A stretch of 64,000 nucleotides of DNA from Massospora cicadina (lineage: Eukaryota > Entomophthoromycota > Entomophthoromycetes > Entomophthorales > Entomophthoraceae): positions 22,000 to 85,999 of the forward strand of contig JAKSZP010009592.1 of NCBI GenBank assembly GCA_022478985.1. The letters are read 5' to 3'. Positions 21,980-32,905 of this stretch are shown piece by piece. The translations under genes were made by a program, and so were the position numbers. Every line of letters starts with the position of its first letter. The first letter of the stretch is position 1. The notes under the pieces were generated by a model. That model saw only the letters and a list, made by a program, of their open reading frames with translations. It did not search any database and was not told the origin of the DNA.

Positions 21980-22560
21980 TTAAGCTGGAACAATCCCTTC
22001 AAGGTGATTATAGTGCACATCTCATGTTATGCCACTGGCAACTCAATATGCTTGTACCCCAATATCAAGTGCATAGTGGAGAAGTAGTTAGTGCCTCTAA
22101 ACCGATATAAAGCATTGTCAATCTATGGGAGAGGATATGAATCTTTATTAGTGACGCTATTAAGCTTCTGGTAGTCAATGAACACCCAATTTGTTCATGT
22201 TTTTCTTAACAGTTAGCACTCGCAATACCCAAGGACCTTTGAATGTATCCAACATCCCCTGCTCAATCAATTTGTCTACCTCATCAAAGACTATGTGCTC
22301 CGCAGCCTTGGAGCGTTGGATGGGCTATGACCAAGTGGGATGGTGGTCTCCCATGTCTACCCAATGCATCACTCCGCGTGCTCATCCAAAATCATGGTCA
22401 TCAGAAGCAAAAATATCTTGGTATTTTATAAACAGGGTCATCGCCCTATCTTTCTGTTTCTCCAACAGCCCAGTCAGAGATTCCCTCAGAACCATTCATT
22501 ATGCCAAATGAGGTTCTTAAAGATAGGCTGAGGTCCTCCCAATACCTAAAATCATGAATT
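21980..22560 (-). pseudogene. element A reverse transcriptase, 5' half
   Basis: Minus strand. It begins just outside the LTR of B with IELPVA, a stop, then HEMCTIITLKGLFQL, matching the gypsy RT block 'IEL..ED..KCA....EGLFEP'. Upstream at about 22190-22140 is FIDYQKLNSVTN followed by the DSYPLP block, the RT fingers. Together with 7481-8347 this reconstructs the order of a complete gypsy RT, proving that B is inserted in A. Confidence 0.8.
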
Positions 22561-23470
22561 TGGAGGACTTCATCAATAGACATCAAGTGCAAATAAGCCA
22601 CCAATTGTGCCTTTGGATTGTCATGGACACCTTCTGTAGGTTCTCTAGAAATACCTTCACTTCCCCATGTCCTGTAACATTATTCCCGGAGCCACCTAAG
22701 GTTCAACCCACGATTGGTGGTAGGGCCCCAGAATTTCCCTGTATAGCCCTTCAGGGATGCCTATTGGGAGCTCTGTCCCTATTGTGACCTGATTCCAAGA
22801 AGGTATGCTCAAAGCACTTGTTACCAGTAGTGGAATACCGTTAAACCGTAAATCTAGTTAGGAAGAGCTCAGATCCTCCGCTTCATTCACTGATATCAAA
22901 CAGGAATTATCCCATTGCTATATACAATATTAACTTTACTAAAGTGGATGGGGTCTCTTGGAACTCTACTGGAGGTAAAGTTAATGGGGAACTGTTGTCC
23001 TAGGATACTAATGTTTCATCTACCATATTGAGAACAGCCCCAAATTGCCACATGAACGCATAACTGATCAACATGTCTTAGTTACTATTAGGCAAAACCA
23101 CAGCTGGAGCAGATGCGCAAACTGACCCAAACCTCAAAGGCGACGCGCTGTATGCACCCTCCAATACAGTGCACTGTGTCCTCATGGTCCTATACACTAC
23201 TCTGTGTTCCACATCCAGTTTCAACTGAAGCTTCGCACACAGGCTTTGTTAAGATTATATTAACTGGACACCAGTATCTATAATTGCCCGAATTTTTGTG
23301 TTCTGAACAAAAGAATTATCACAGTAGGTACACTCCAAATAAGAGAAACTGTTGGTGTCTAGTACATGTACATCCAAGGGCTTTTTATTACAAAGAAAAG
23401 TGACAATACCAGCACTGACATGAAGATGCTCCTGGTCGATTCTCTCTACTGGAATCAAGTTCACCCCTTT
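22561..23470 (-). pseudogene. element A protease and linker to RT
   Basis: The minus-strand ORF 23255-23464 ends IRAIIDTGVQLI, with the D-T-G protease active site at about 23290-23270 intact. The linker 23250-22561 is in broken frames and contains no domain I can name. Expected role: maturation of the gag-pol polyprotein inside the particle. Confidence 0.7.
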
Positions 23471-24925
23471 TAGACTTGCAACAATTATAAAGGTATGACT
23501 TCATCTGTGCCATTCCGCTCAAGGATTTGTCAGGCATACGGTTTTTGCACATCTCAGCAGAGCTCCAAGTCTGCGTTATTAAGTCTCTCCCTCAGTTTGA
23601 GTACAATATATCATAGGGGATTTTTGATTTTATAGATTGTCATGATGTGTACTGGGTCTGACAAAAAGCAACTCACAGGAATCATCCAGTAAAAATAGGT
23701 TTGAATTAGTGGAAATAGAGCATTCCATTTATACTCCACTCTTCCTTTTCCCTGTTCCTTATGGGCAACTATTACTGCATGGACATTCAGTTTGCCTGGA
23801 CAGATAGCACATAATGGCCTCTTAGGCCACACATGAAACAAACATATGTATATGGCACTCATCTCTGCATCACACCCACAGGTCCAGGTCAGAAATTAAA
23901 GGATGGATTATAATATGGCTGAGGACAAGCTGGTTGAGGATAATCAGGACGGAAAGGATTCACCAGAGCTTCAAGTGGACGAGGATTAACCATCGGTTTA
24001 TAACCGAGTCATCGGTGTCCATCTTCTGACGGAGATTCAGTAGAAATTGTAGGTGTTTTCACTTTCACATTGGGAGCACTAAAAGTGATAGACAAATTTC
24101 ATAAACAAATGACAATTTTTTATAGCTCCGCAAAATCTTAGAGAATGTAGGTCATAGCATTATACAGTTCTTAATATAACTTAACAGCCGCCATCATCAC
24201 TATACTAACCTCCTCATTAGATAAGATATACTTCCAACAGCACATGAGCCTCAGCTGTAAACCAAGACAAACTCCATCAAGGACTCATTCTTTTGAAAAT
24301 CTATAATAAAACTCTGCCTTGCGCCATGCCATTTTTTGCCACACTAAAAAACAAGCAGATCACGGTCTCCTTCACCTCGTAATACATTATGGTACTACTC
24401 TTAAGTGTCATGAGACCTGGTCGGCGCACTGACATCCAGAGTGGATAGCAAAAGTTTAGCTTTCTACCAATTGGAAGCCCCTTCTACCGCAAATATGAAC
24501 TGCTTAAAGAATCTTGGTATATTTCCATCCCGGTTAATTGGGGAAGCTTGTCAATAATAAACCCTCCCTCTCCAGCACTACTACTCCATCTACGCTCAGC
24601 AAAGCATAGTCGCTCTGTAGTGTCATATAAGCAATCAGCAAGGTTGGCTGGCTTGGCAACCCACCTTGTGTAGTTGGTAAAATGCATGTTTGAGCTGATC
24701 TGTTATACCTTTATTCTCTCAGAAAAGCATTTTATAAGCCTGGATTAGTGTCCAAGGCAAGCTTCAATTCTGCATATTGGGATAACTCTATAAACTGGGG
24801 TGTTACCCTGTTAAGGGGAACCAGTCGCACCATTGCTTTGGCGAATATGAAACTTTTTAATGAGTTGATCAATGGGCCACCTGTTTTGAGCACCACCATC
24901 TACTTTTGGCAAAACTGGTTATGTC
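23471..24925 (-). pseudogene. element A gag with decayed CCHC knuckle
   Basis: Minus strand. A knuckle-like CFMCGLRGHYVLS occurs at about 23830-23800; its last Cys is lost. Upstream ORF 24484-24687 and fragments to 24925 are hydrophilic and gag-like in composition. Position between 5' LTR and protease supports the call. Many stops are present. Confidence 0.6.
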
Positions 24926-24933
24926 CTCCAAGC

Positions 24934-25389
24934 TGGTTGCACAGGTAAAGCCCACTGAGCAATGGACGATCTTTATGATGATTGCTAATCCTCAAAAAAT
25001 AACATTAAAGTATTAAAATAAGGAGCTATCGCCCCACTGGAACCCAGCTTATTATTATATATAATAACGGACTACTTCCACTAGAACCTTTCTCTCTCCT
25101 CATCTTTTTCCATAAAACTCCTTTTTTCTTATGCTCAAATTTTAATACTTGATATTCCTAGTCAGTTTTATCATTACGATTAGTGATTCTCTATTTACTA
25201 CAATTTAGGTGTTTCATTCTATTATTAAGGCTCAGGCAGAATTCTCTCAATTTGCCAAAATATAAATACTTCGATCAATTCTTCTTGCATCAACATGATC
25301 CTCCCACTTGATATTGAGGCTCACCTTGAATCATAAATTATGATCTGGCGGATATGTGGCTTATCATCCAGTCATATCAATTTTTGACA
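24934..25389 (-). repeat. element A 5' LTR
   Basis: Partner of 5746-6208. The minus strand starts TGTCAAAAATTGATATGACT and ends TGCAACCA. The following leader (GCTTGGAGGACATAACC) does not match the primer site of C and D. Confidence 0.8.
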
Positions 25390-25599
25390 CCATGATATCC
25401 ATAATTTAGTTCAAGTAATAAAAATTTTCCACCAAGAAATATTATAAATTTACTCTGTACCAAAAACTGAAAACCTATATGCTAGAGTTTTACAATTTGC
25501 CATCCTCAGTTGTTCAAGATAACCACAAGTTGTCCTCAAAAACTAACAAATTGTTTCTATTCTAAACTAACTATCCTAATTGGACGTAGGTGTAACAAC

Positions 25600-27120
25600 C
25601 CTTCTTTGCAAGGAAATTGCTTCCAGATTTACTGAAACTGCTACTATAATGAAAATTAATTACAAAATGAATAATCATATTTCTGGCTGCTTTACTGATT
25701 TAATAAATAAAACCTTGGGTCAAATAACTCAGTTCAAGACTATAATCTACTAATTTCTTTAAGCAACTGGATATCAAGTATCTCTGGTCTCTCCTTGCCC
25801 TTAAGTCCCCAAGGCACCCAGAGAAATAGGATTAGCTGTACCAACCGGAGACCTGGAAACCTCATGGACCTGCTGGACCTAAAGGATGATGGTGCCATCT
25901 GGAAGAGATAGAATTTGGTCCTCCTTAATAAATGGGCCTCCTGAACCCCCTGGGCTCACTGGTTCAAATGGACCCTCAAGCCCACCTGGGCATCGCATCT
26001 CTTATACCTCCTGGAGTTCTAGGACCCCCTGGACCTCAAGGGTCTTGAGTCCCTTGGAACATCCTGGAACTGCCATAAACTTGTTATCCTCTCAAGATGA
26101 GCCCTTATTAAAAGATAAAACTAATGCTATAAATAAAAGATTCGAGCCATCACTCAAAGCTGTTAGTACATTGAACTGAAGAACCTATTGACCCCAATAT
26201 TATGGTTTATGTCCACAGTGAGAAATTAGATAATGTTTTCATCTTTTTTTAAATGAATTTTATTTAAAATTTAGAAGAAACAACTTGATAGACTGGAACA
26301 AGAAAATTTGATCTTGAATTCCAATTAGAAACCAACGTGTTGAGCTCAAATATCTGCAAAGTAAAGTACAACAAAAAGCCTTTGCCAGTATCATGATTGC
26401 TCTATTTGGGTAACTTCAGAACGACTAAACAGGCTTAACAGAAAAATGATTGAAATAGAGTTTTGTGCCCTCCTCTGAATCAGAGCTATCAGATGCTAAT
26501 TGAGCTACATAATTGGTGGTAAAAGTATATCTGCTCCTAGAGAGATTGCTTTCAAGCATATATACGGATAAGCTTTCCATTAAGGAAGGCAGCAGTGCCT
26601 CTTTTCTTTTTTATGTAAACGCAATGGAGAAAGCTCCTGAACGCCAAAATATTAATTACTTACCCTCTTGACTTAGTAGAGCTGCTCTGGAAATTATGGT
26701 ACATCATTGATGCACAGTAACACTTGAACTGGAGCCAAATTAACTTTCACTAAGAAATTTGAAACTAACCTTACCCTTAACACCCACAAGAAAGCTTTTA
26801 TAAGTATATAATTAAGAAGTGGAGAATAATCCTATGAGTTGATTCTCGCATTTACTAAGAAGCACAGACCCTGGTGACTAATGAACAACTTTTTCTTGAT
26901 TATGTGGTAGCTGCAGTCATATTTACTCTGGCCACAAACTTGCAACTTAAACTTCACAAGACTTCATTGAAGAGAAAGCTTACCTCTATTATTGATATCA
27001 AGGAGACACTCCTCAAAAGTTCTGCCACAGTGATTACTGCCGCTCCCACCTCTACCTTTTACCCACGCCAACAAATTCATGCTGTTTGTAGAGAGTTGAG
27101 AAAAAGACATACGCACTAAA
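25600..27120 (+). pseudogene. element E gag with collagen-like segment
   Basis: Plus strand. Coiled-coil-like text (EIASRFTETATIMKINYKM, LINKTLGQITQFK) precedes Gly-Pro tracts such as GPAGPKG (about 25860-25885) and GPPGPQGS (26022-26047), spread over all three frames by indels. Capsid-like sequence at 26874-27119 (KRKLTSIIDIKETLLKSS) matches KKNFRSILDIKEALLKLP in the D gag. The CCHC knuckle is not recognisable. It shows that the collagen-like gag is a family trait, not a peculiarity of D. Confidence 0.65.
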
Positions 27121-27239
27121 AGTGCACTTATTTTGGGAGATGAAACATATCTTAAATCATTGTTGGCAAGATTGGACAGTCTGAAAAAAGAGGGACCACC
27201 ATAGGGCATGAGGCTCCCTTGCTGATGACACCAATGTGC

Positions 27240-27400
27240 CTCATGATTGGTACATATATTGTTTCTTATGAACTTACTAATTCTGGTGTCTCTAAAGAAG
27301 GGGTAAATTTTACCAAGATTGTAGTTGATAGTAAATCTAGCCATATTTCCTCTTATATCGTTCCTAAGTTAGCTTCTGAAGCTATAAATTATATTTAAGC
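27240..27400 (+). pseudogene. element E protease relic
   Basis: KIVVDSKSSHISSYIVPKLA at about 27320-27380 aligns with D's IIDTGSQ.NVVSSKLVKRI. The Gly of the D-S/T-G active site is Lys, so it is inactive. It follows gag in the expected order. Confidence 0.6.
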
Positions 27401-28126
27401 TCAGTGAGGAATGACAGTAAACCATAGCAAAGCTGAGGTTTATATATTGTGGCAGCCTTTTGTTGCTTTTAGCCTGCCTATTATTTATATTTCCTCTCAT
27501 CTGGTACAGAAAATTAAAATACAGCCTAATCTCAATCTTACTCTAGAGTATAGTATAGCAGGAACCTCATATGCTTGTGACGTTTTTCCTCATTGATCAT
27601 CTGATCTTAAAATTAGGTGGAACATAGTCCTCTATTCTTAAGGTGGCTTTAGATAATTTTACATGCAAGCTTATTCCAGACACCAAACTAACTTTGGAAC
27701 ATATGGCCATCATTAACTAGAAGTATAATTTAATATTGTGACTCAGATAGAAAGTTCCATAAAACTTACATTAAACTTATAGTGAAAAAGGGGAAGCAAA
27801 CTAAGCTTGTGACCACTTGGTTCAACTGACATTGTTGGAAGATAATAGTGAGTCTTGGGTCAAAGTTTAAGCTGTCCCCTTCTATGGTTGAGGAGGAGGG
27901 GATGCCCCTAAATTCTCCTAAAGTTGTTACCATACCTCCTCAATATTATGTAAAGAGGGAACTAGACTTCAGCTGGGTTTTCCTATTAACTTCTTTAAAC
28001 ATCTAGTCTATAAATCCCTTTTTACTCAAATTCCTCCCTTAACTAGTAGTGATAGACCTGGCCTACCAAGGCACCATAACAGACCTTTTAGGAAAACTAA
28101 CTTAATCTTCAAAAATAATCAAAGTA
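27401..28126 (+). pseudogene. element E protease-RT linker
   Basis: Degenerate plus-strand frames without nameable motifs. Identified as linker only because the matching sequence resumes after K at 30034. The last 16 bases (28111-28126) are the first copy of the K target duplication. Confidence 0.5.
28111..28126 (+). repeat. target-site duplication of K, left copy
   Basis: AAAAATAATCAAAGTA, identical to 30018-30033. Confidence 0.9.
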
Positions 28127-30017
28127 TCACTTTCTTTTACCACTCAAAGTCACTTTTGAGCGATTTTAAATTTAAGTTTTATTTATCCACAGCCATCTGC
28201 CCAAACCTATTCTTTGATGTCCTTGGCTCCACCGCCTGCCACTCCAGTGTGGGGCAGCAGTGCACCCCCACCTAGTGTTTTCCATCCCGCGGGCAAGCGC
28301 GTTTGGATGGGCTCAAACAGCCCACCCACTGCTTCCAACCGTTTTATCCCCCCACGGGACTTAGCGCTCCACCTGGCGCGCGTCCACCCTTCTCACCCCC
28401 ATCCTCTCGCCCTCCCTCGCTCCATCATTCGCTATTGCCTCAGAGTGGACTATGGGCGTTTGTTCCCATATGCTGATAAGGCAATTATTGACCTAGCCAC
28501 TGCAGCCTTTGCGCCAGCTGGCTTTATAGACTTCCGCCCTTTTAAGAGCTACTTTGACGTTGGGTTCCAATCTGAGGAGGATGCTGATGCGGCAGCACAA
28601 ACTCCTCTAATTTATAAAAAAAACCCCATTCCCACAACCTGTAGTCGCCTCCCTTCAGATACCATGCTGGTGGTATCCTTTGCAAATCTCCCATCCCACC
28701 TTCCACCCCAGGTTTTGTATGACCATTGTTCGCGGGGCTCATGGCTTATGGCACTCAGCCCAACCTCATCTTCGCCATTCCATCTGGTGCAGAGCGCCTT
28801 GCTGCTCCTCGTGCAACAGCCACCACCATACCACACCACCCTACCATAGCCCAACAAATCCCACCCCGCGCTAGTGTGGCTGCAGCACCTGATCATTTCT
28901 TTTGGGCTCAGGTCGATAATGGTAGGCAGATTTGTTCTCTCTGCTTTGGCCTCGACCATGCAAAAAAAGTGTGCCCTCAGGCCAAGTCCGCTGCTGCAGC
29001 TTCTGAGCCCCCCTCTGGAGGTTCAGTATGGGGCGCTTTGCTGCCCCCTCCCACCCTCAATCTCGTTCAGTGGGCACACATGGAAAATCAGCCCCCCAAA
29101 ACCTCCAGCCTCACTCTCCCACCTAAATCTACCCCAGCCAATCACAGCAATGCTTGGACCACCATTGGCACCCAAGCAGCCACCCATTCGTCCAATCCCA
29201 CCCACCCAAATTTGAACGCCACTATTCCAGTGAACCAAAATCCATGGGATCTATTGGCTGAGACTGACGAATCAGGTAATGTCCTCATTAGTAAGCATAC
29301 AGGTCAACCTCTCTGCCAAGGCGATTATGTTTGGGCAGGATTTTTCCTTCCCAACTTTGATGAAACCCCTGCCCCTCGCCATTTTGCTCCTCTGCCCAAT
29401 ACAGCCCCCTTCCAAAGTGACCACCAGCTCGTTTTAGCTGCGGTGGGCATTTCCTCAGTGCCCAAAACTACACACCGTGATGGCCCAGTTAGTGGCTCAG
29501 CTCCAGCATGGCCTGCCCACCCTCTTTTCCCCCCGACTTCCCTGAATCTCCCTGCAGTGACATCTCAAAACTATTCGATGATGCTGAAGTTGCTGTTATT
29601 AATGTCGCAACGTTTGCTTCATTCAACCACTCAGCCAAAATCACCTGCCACAGTATCTCCCTTTTCACCCAACTTCCTGAAGCCCGCAAAGAAGCTGAAG
29701 TTCTTCTCACAGCTTTTGTTGAAACACTTTCCCGTCATTATCTTAATGAGGAAGTGGAAAACTCCTACTACGCTGACCTCCACCCCCACTATGTGGATGC
29801 CCCAACGCCCTGGCTCTCTGCTCTGATCTGGTACTGTAACCAACATCCCTTGATTGAGGTTGGTCTTTCTGAAAAACCAACCCCCTGACCCCTCCTCACC
29901 CTCTGCCATGGTGGGTTAGCGGTTTCTGCTTCCACCTGGTTAGTAGTTTTGTTTTGTCATTTTGAGTGTTGTGATTTGGTACTGTCCGTCCCCTGTCGGC
30001 GTACCTTGAATAAATCA
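28127..30017 (+). mobile_element. K: ORF1-only non-autonomous LINE derivative
   Basis: A compact 1.9-kb element with a perfect 16-bp target duplication, clearly richer in G+C than its flanks. It has a short leader, an ORF1-type reading frame (28214-29888) and a 3' tail. There is no endonuclease or RT sequence. Its last 45 bases (TTTGGTACTGTCCGTCCCCT to TTGAATAAATC) resemble the LINE J tail (TTTGGTAATGTCCATCCCCT to GGTTAAATAAA). It therefore probably moved with enzymes supplied by a J-like LINE, recognised through the shared 3' end. The logic is that of mammalian HAL1 elements. Confidence 0.8.
28214..29888 (+). pseudogene. K ORF1: RRM-like and CCHC RNA-binding protein
   Basis: One protein of about 550 residues, broken by two frameshifts (near 28735 and 29510-29570). 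N terminus is Pro-rich (28214-28420). The middle part YFDVGFQSEEDADAAAQ and LVVSFANLPSHLPPQ...LMAYG matches J ORF1 (INIGFKTADEADAAAK, LFISFDSLPTNF...LMAYGEI), an RRM-like fold. A CCHC knuckle CSLCFGLDHAKKVC lies at about 28938-28980. A Pro/Ser-rich linker follows, then WDLLAETDESGNVLIS. The C-terminal 120 residues (29520-29887; KLFDDAEVAVINVATFASF) are acidic and helical and have no counterpart that I see in J. It would bind the element RNA. The start is the first ATG pair (MMSLAP) after the leader. Confidence 0.75.
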
Positions 30018-30033
30018 AAAAATAATCAAAGTA
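30018..30033 (+). repeat. target-site duplication of K, right copy
   Basis: Second perfect copy of AAAAATAATCAAAGTA, directly after the A-rich tail of K. Confidence 0.9.
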
Positions 30034-30402
30034 CCAACCTATCGCTTATGTCCACACATTATCTTCTGACCAGATATTGTGTTCAAAGGTGTTGAGACCC
30101 TCTGTGACTTTAGGTTTTAGGAGACACCTACTATTGCTGTTGTACTGGTAAAAATTGGTTCTTGATTTATCTTCCAGGAAAAAATCTACCGCTGAAGCTC
30201 TAAATGAAGAGTTTTCTGATAATTTTCATCTGTCCTCACAGCTATGGTCATATAGGTTTCCAACATTATGTTGATACCGGAGGCTTTAACCCCTTTTTAC
30301 TCGACCTTATCAAAAATTTATAACTGAGGAAGCCCAGGTTGCCCTTGAATTATAACAATTACTTGACGTCAACTTATTCAACCCTCACGTAGTCCTGGTT
30401 TA
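30034..30402 (+). pseudogene. element E reverse transcriptase start
   Basis: QPIAYVHTLSSDQIL, then AEALNEEFSDNFH, then ITEEAQVALEL and LLDVNLFNP. These align in order with the D segments HPIAYVKLLPLSRIY, VLQLLDEYSDIFD, VEEAQVNKEL and LLKAGLLKP. The frame is broken twice. Sequence stops at the first RT block where the F LTR begins. Confidence 0.65.
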
Positions 30403-30791
30403 TGATAATCAATTGACTTTATTAGTTTTTGACTTGGGAAGGTAACTTAATAACAACTTCTTTTTTTGATATTTTTTAAAATATTTGTATTGATGTTGAC
30501 CCTGTGATACCAATTTGAACTTTTTCTCAGACTATTACTCTCTTTGAACAATCACATTGTACAATAGTTGATAATTCTCATCATGAGAGCTCTACTGTTT
30601 CTTGAATGAGCTGATTTGACTAAAGATATTATTTTCTTACAATAATGTAAAGGGATGCTTTATTTATTAAATCTGGTAATCTATTTGTGTATTTCTTTCT
30701 TGTAGTCTATCTATACTAAAAATTGACTTCTCTATGTAGTTGTTCTATATGAAAGAAGACGTGGTTGGACTATCCAACTTGAACCTGTGCA
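30403..30791 (+). repeat. element F left LTR
   Basis: Shares with 38920-39308: TTTATTAGTTTTTGA near the start, GATGATTTGACTA-like sequence in the middle (here GCTGATTTGACTA), and CTATCTATAC and CAACTTGAACCTGTG at the end. TGATAATC start, TGTGCA end. Strong divergence marks it as old. Confidence 0.65.
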
Positions 30792-31674
30792 TTAGTGTCT
30801 AAAGTGAAAATCTCATTAAAATTGAGGTTAATTTCCATGGAGACTGTAGTATAAACAAAGAAAAAATTTTCCTCCTTACAATGGACTCAAGTCAAGAAAG
30901 AGATAACACCGATGACTTCCAATCAGTCTCTTTTTATGTTACTCCTCCCAGCCCCTGATTGACGGAATTGGAGGAAGTCAGCTCTTAATAATATCCTCAA
31001 TATAAACGCATTGAAAATTATACCTTCATGGAGGAGTAGTTGAGGGATTTAGGTATATGTTTTTTGGGGATCATGGCCTTTAGTCACGAACAATTTGACC
31101 TATTGCCTGCTTTAATCTACCGTCAGCCTCAGAATTAGGACAAACTGATTAAAAAAAATATGATTTCTATTCTGGGATTTTAACATAGTCAAGTACTTTA
31201 ACAGGCTAGTAGCCTATCTCAGATGGAGCAATACCTTTCTGGGTACCTCGAACTCATCATTTGAAATCTATAGTTGATCATCTTTTATCATTGCGCCCTA
31301 ATTGCAGAAGTGTTTAACAAAAGCCAACAAAAAGAGGAAGCACGTCAGGATTTGAATAGGAAGTTTAATGCCATCTCCAAGGGGCGTACCAGGCTGTTAA
31401 CGACAGCCATAACCTTAGTGTCCAATTCTCACTGCGTTTGGATATACTCAATAAATTATTATAACTCAGACTATGTTGGCCATCAGATATCAAGCCTTGG
31501 ACAACAGCAAAGTCACCAATAAATGCGTCCAATGGATGACTCGCCTCTGGGAGGAGGTCAGTGTAGTCGCATCACACTGGGAGACATAACACATCAGGCT
31601 GAGGCAGTCAAAGCCATTGATAATATATCCAATGCGAAATGGGGGTGCCACACAGCACTTAGGAAGCAACATTA
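30792..31674 (+). pseudogene. element F leader and gag start
   Basis: A plausible start at about 30881 reads MDSSQERDNTDDFQSVSF and soon hits a stop; the ORF 31274-31522 is hydrophilic with KSQQKEEARQDLNRKF. It is gag by position only. Cut by T at 31675. Confidence 0.4.
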
Positions 31675-32547
31675 TGACTGTAACTGTTGATGACTGCACA
31701 TGAATCTTGTGATGTTGGACCTATGAGATTTGGTGTGTCAATAGTTGCATTTATTATCCTAATAAGGTTATCTAATAGGATTGATAACAGAATGATTATT
31801 TAATATATTTTAGGTGTTTGTCCTTTTTTTAGTTTTCCCATTTTCTGACAAGTTACTAGGACGCCGTTAATTCTTCTGGCTTTTATGCGCTTTATGACAG
31901 ACAATGCATTTAGCCTTTTTAGGGTATATTTTAAAGTAAGGCCACAAACAATGGACCTCTCTTTGAAATTCTATTTCTAACTTCAAGTCGTTCCCCCAAA
32001 TAAAGCCCGCTCATTTGCTAACCTTGTTCTTATTTAATATAATTTACTATTTTATTATGCATAAAGCAGGAAGGTCCATACTGGGTCCCATAGTGTTTTG
32101 TTGGGCGAAATTCTTATTTGGCAGGTTGGATAGGTTCAGATGGTGGTGTATTGGAAGTGCAAGGAATGGGGTGGACGTCCTGAGATCCTTTGGGGTGGCG
32201 ATGACTGGCGGAGCAAAATCCACAGTCCAGTGGAGTTTGGTTGGGGTTTATGATAGAATCTGTGATGTGGGAGACCAGAGGCTGGCAGGACACAATTGTC
32301 CTCCGAGCCTCAGCCCCTCCCATCCCTTTGGGGATGGCGGTTACCAGAGTGGCCCTGAGGTGACAAAGGCCTGTGGGCTATAATGCCCACCGCACCTCAG
32401 CTGGTGTGACTGGTGAGGCCACCCACCCAGATACGATCCTTGGGGTAGTTGAGTACAGTTATCACCCTTTGCCCTCGTGGAAGTGTCCTCACCCTGAGCG
32501 TTGGGTTCATGGCTGGTGGGTTGGCCTTGGGACCCCTGGCCATTACA
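31675..32547 (+). repeat. T left LTR
   Basis: Starts TGACTGTAACTG and ends GGCCATTACA. Shares GATTTGGTGTGTCAATAGTTG, GACAGACAATG, CTTTTTAGGGTATATTT, AAATAAA followed by GCCGCTCA-like sequence, and GAGATCCTTTGGGGTGGCGA with the right copy. The AAATAAA may be the polyadenylation signal. Confidence 0.75.
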
Positions 32548-32905
32548 TTATTTGAAAGTCAAACTTACCTCTGGCGGGCTGTGGTTCCAGCCAGCTTAAA
32601 AAATGGCCGCAGTTAATATTTAAGCACTGCCATGGGATATTAATTCTTTCTATCAGTTTTATGTGGCCTTTCAACTAAGGGGATGGGGAGTTCGGTGGTG
32701 TGTCGGACTGCTTATGGGTGAGACCACTTGCACATCAGGATACCTCCAAGGAACCCGTTGATTTGAACCAGGGACTCTGGACTTCTTTTTATCCTCACCA
32801 GGCTGCGGGCGGAAAAAGGTTCCCCTATTGAAAAAGTCGTTGGTTGCTGCATGCCCACCTTGACGTTCCTGGTTCAGATCCACTAGGATTCTCATTTTGA
32901 GGGGG
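32548..32905 (+). other. T internal region
   Basis: No ORF. Ends in the purine tract 32895-32905. Contains GGTTCAGATCC near 32873, which resembles a Pol III B box, but no matching tRNA cloverleaf is seen. Confidence 0.55.

Larger units (their letters stand above)
5746..25389 (-). mobile_element. Ty3/gypsy element A, split by nested B and C
   Basis: Minus-strand LTR retrotransposon with 3' LTR at 5746-6208 and 5' LTR at 24934-25389. The domain order on the minus strand is gag (24925-23471), protease, RT, then a break at 21979/8348 where B is inserted, then the rest of RT, RNase H and integrase. Continuity is shown by RT: the right side ends in GLFQL and the left side resumes THIPQGLCNA, which together match the usual gypsy RT block. 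A purine tract (AAGGGGGG on the minus strand) abuts the 3' LTR. I see no clear 5-bp target duplication. All frames carry stops, so the element is dead. Confidence 0.85.
25390..30402 (+). mobile_element. Ty3/gypsy relic E (D-like, collagen-type gag)
   Basis: Plus-strand gag, protease and pre-RT sequence homologous to element D, without visible LTRs. Left end is cut by element A, right end by element F, and K is inserted at 28127. After K the reading resumes QPIAYVHTLSSDQIL, matching HPIAYVKLLPLSRIY in D, and ends in the first RT block at about 30400. Very degenerate. Confidence 0.7.

Noticed and set aside
32548..32905. tRNA gene or tRNA-derived SINE inside T (GGTTCAGATCC resembles a B box; GTTCGGTGGTGTG resembles an A box)
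   Set aside because: No cloverleaf can be folded with correct stems and spacing, and the polypurine tract explains the region as LTR-element interior.
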